This document shows, piece after piece, positions 7,265-7,903 of a DNA stretch of 7,903 bases (its first letter is position 1; the number at the start of each line of letters is the position of its first letter). A model generated the notes under the pieces. That model did no database searches. It worked only from the letters and a program-made list of their open reading frames with translations, and was not told the origin of the DNA. The translations under genes and the position numbers were made by a program. This DNA comes from Gemmatimonadota bacterium (GTDB lineage: Bacteria > Gemmatimonadota > Gemmatimonadetes > Longimicrobiales > Gaopeijiaceae). The stretch is from assembly GCA_012959595.1 (NCBI GenBank), contig DUCW01000225.1, positions 866 to 8,768 of the forward strand, given 5' to 3'.

Positions 7265-7903
7265 ATGTCTTCTGAAAACAATGAACAAGTAATTCGCGAT
7301 CCTTTGTGGAATACTATCCGGCTGGATCACCACGCAGTCCGGATAGTAAATACTGCGGCCTTTCAAAGGCAACGTTATATCCGGCAATTGGGTTTTGCAC
7401 ATCTGGTGTATCCGGGTGCTACTCATACTCGCTTTGGTCATGCTATAGGAGTCTATCATTTAGCTCAAGTCACCTTAGAACATCTTAGAAAGTCTAATCA
7501 ATTGGGAAATGATGTTTGCGAAGAAGCTCACCTAATTCCCTACGCTGCCTTGCTTCATGATATTGGCCACTACGCTTTTTCACATGCCTTAGAAGAATTG
7601 GGAGACAATTTTCTCCTGGGGGATCACGAGGCTGTGAGTGCTAGATTTCTTAGTTCGGACCAGATGAAGAGTGTGTTGAAATCACTGGGAGACAATGCGG
7701 CAGGAGGTATTCATGACTTGATTCGAGGTGAAAGCACTAACCCATTGAGAGGGTTGGTAAGTGGAAGTCTTGATTTAGATAAAATCGAATACCTCAAAAG
7801 AGATGCTCGATTTTGTGGAGTCCCTTATGGTGAAGTGGATGTAGATAGGTTGCTTCAAGGCATGCTGGTCCTGGAGGATCCAACATCAGGGAAACTAGAA
7901 ATT
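7265..7903 (+). CDS. HD-domain phosphohydrolase, YwfO/SAMHD1-like (3' end cut off)
   Basis: The frame is open for 213 codons to the right edge, about half the usual 400-plus residues. It opens with IRDPLWNTIRL, the typical start of the COG1078 HD phosphohydrolases. Metal-binding residues are visible: H59 in HTRFGHAIGVYHLA, H98-D99 in LLHDIGHYAFSH, and D172 in LDLDKIEYLKRD, matching H167, H206/D207 and D311 of SAMHD1 by eye. Y176 corresponds to a nucleotide-contacting tyrosine there. Family members hydrolyse nucleotides, some as dNTP triphosphohydrolases, but the substrate of bacterial YwfO-type proteins varies or is unclear. An in-frame TAA (7250-7252) just upstream leaves ATG 7265 as the natural start, with GGGGTG (7254-7259) as its ribosome site. 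It follows the symporter after 66 bp with no clear terminator. It may share the transcript without sharing the pathway. Confidence 0.9.
   Translation, partial: MSSENNEQVIRDPLWNTIRLDHHAVRIVNTAAFQRQRYIRQLGFAHLVYPGATHTRFGHAIGVYHLAQVTLEHLRKSNQLGNDVCEEAHLIPYAALLHDIGHYAFSHALEELGDNFLLGDHEAVSARFLSSDQMKSVLKSLGDNAAGGIHDLIRGESTNPLRGLVSGSLDLDKIEYLKRDARFCGVPYGEVDVDRLLQGMLVLEDPTSGKLEI

Noticed and set aside
2287..7903. EVE-domain and HD-domain proteins as parts of a defence system acting on modified bases or nucleotides.
   Set aside because: They are separated by three metabolic genes, both are common stand-alone housekeeping types, and no nuclease, methylase, helicase or mobile-element gene accompanies them.

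Overview
The window is 7.9 kb of gene-dense bacterial DNA with a mid-40s percent GC content (estimated by eye). It holds seven protein genes: one on the minus strand cut by the left edge, five complete genes on the plus strand, and one on the plus strand cut by the right edge. No RNA gene, insertion sequence, CRISPR array or phage gene is visible. The cut minus-strand gene encodes an exported protein with a single POTRA-like domain. From memory, its sequence style resembles the BamA/TamA-like outer-membrane proteins common in Gemmatimonadota and related Gram-negative phyla. That makes a Gram-negative, perhaps Gemmatimonadota-like, marine or environmental bacterium a reasonable guess, but the window does not prove it.

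Layout: positions 1-475 (minus) carry the POTRA-domain protein. Positions 476-603 are a divergent intergenic region. The plus-strand run then follows: pckA (ATP-type PEP carboxykinase), a small EVE-domain protein, mmsA (CoA-acylating methylmalonate-semialdehyde dehydrogenase), an AGXT2-like class III aminotransferase, a PutP-like sodium/solute symporter, and the first 213 codons of an HD-domain phosphohydrolase. Gaps are short (63, 41, 90, -1 and 66 bp), and none contains a convincing rho-independent terminator. The aminotransferase and symporter overlap by one base (TAGTG) with a strong Shine-Dalgarno inside the upstream gene, so they are very probably translated together.

The metabolic theme is best seen in the centre. 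A symporter imports an amino compound, the class III transaminase converts it to a semialdehyde, and MmsA oxidises malonate or methylmalonate semialdehyde to acetyl-CoA or propionyl-CoA. Candidate substrates are beta-alanine and 3-aminoisobutyrate, the end products of reductive uracil and thymine breakdown. PEP carboxykinase could then draw the carbon into gluconeogenesis. This is an inference from gene families and order; the substrate is not shown.

Most of the window is ordinary metabolism. The points most worth a second look are the altered sodium/substrate-site residues of the symporter, a 28-bp quasi-palindrome between mmsA and the aminotransferase, the cysteine cluster in the aminotransferase, and the incomplete outer-membrane protein. 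I found no convincing new multi-gene system.
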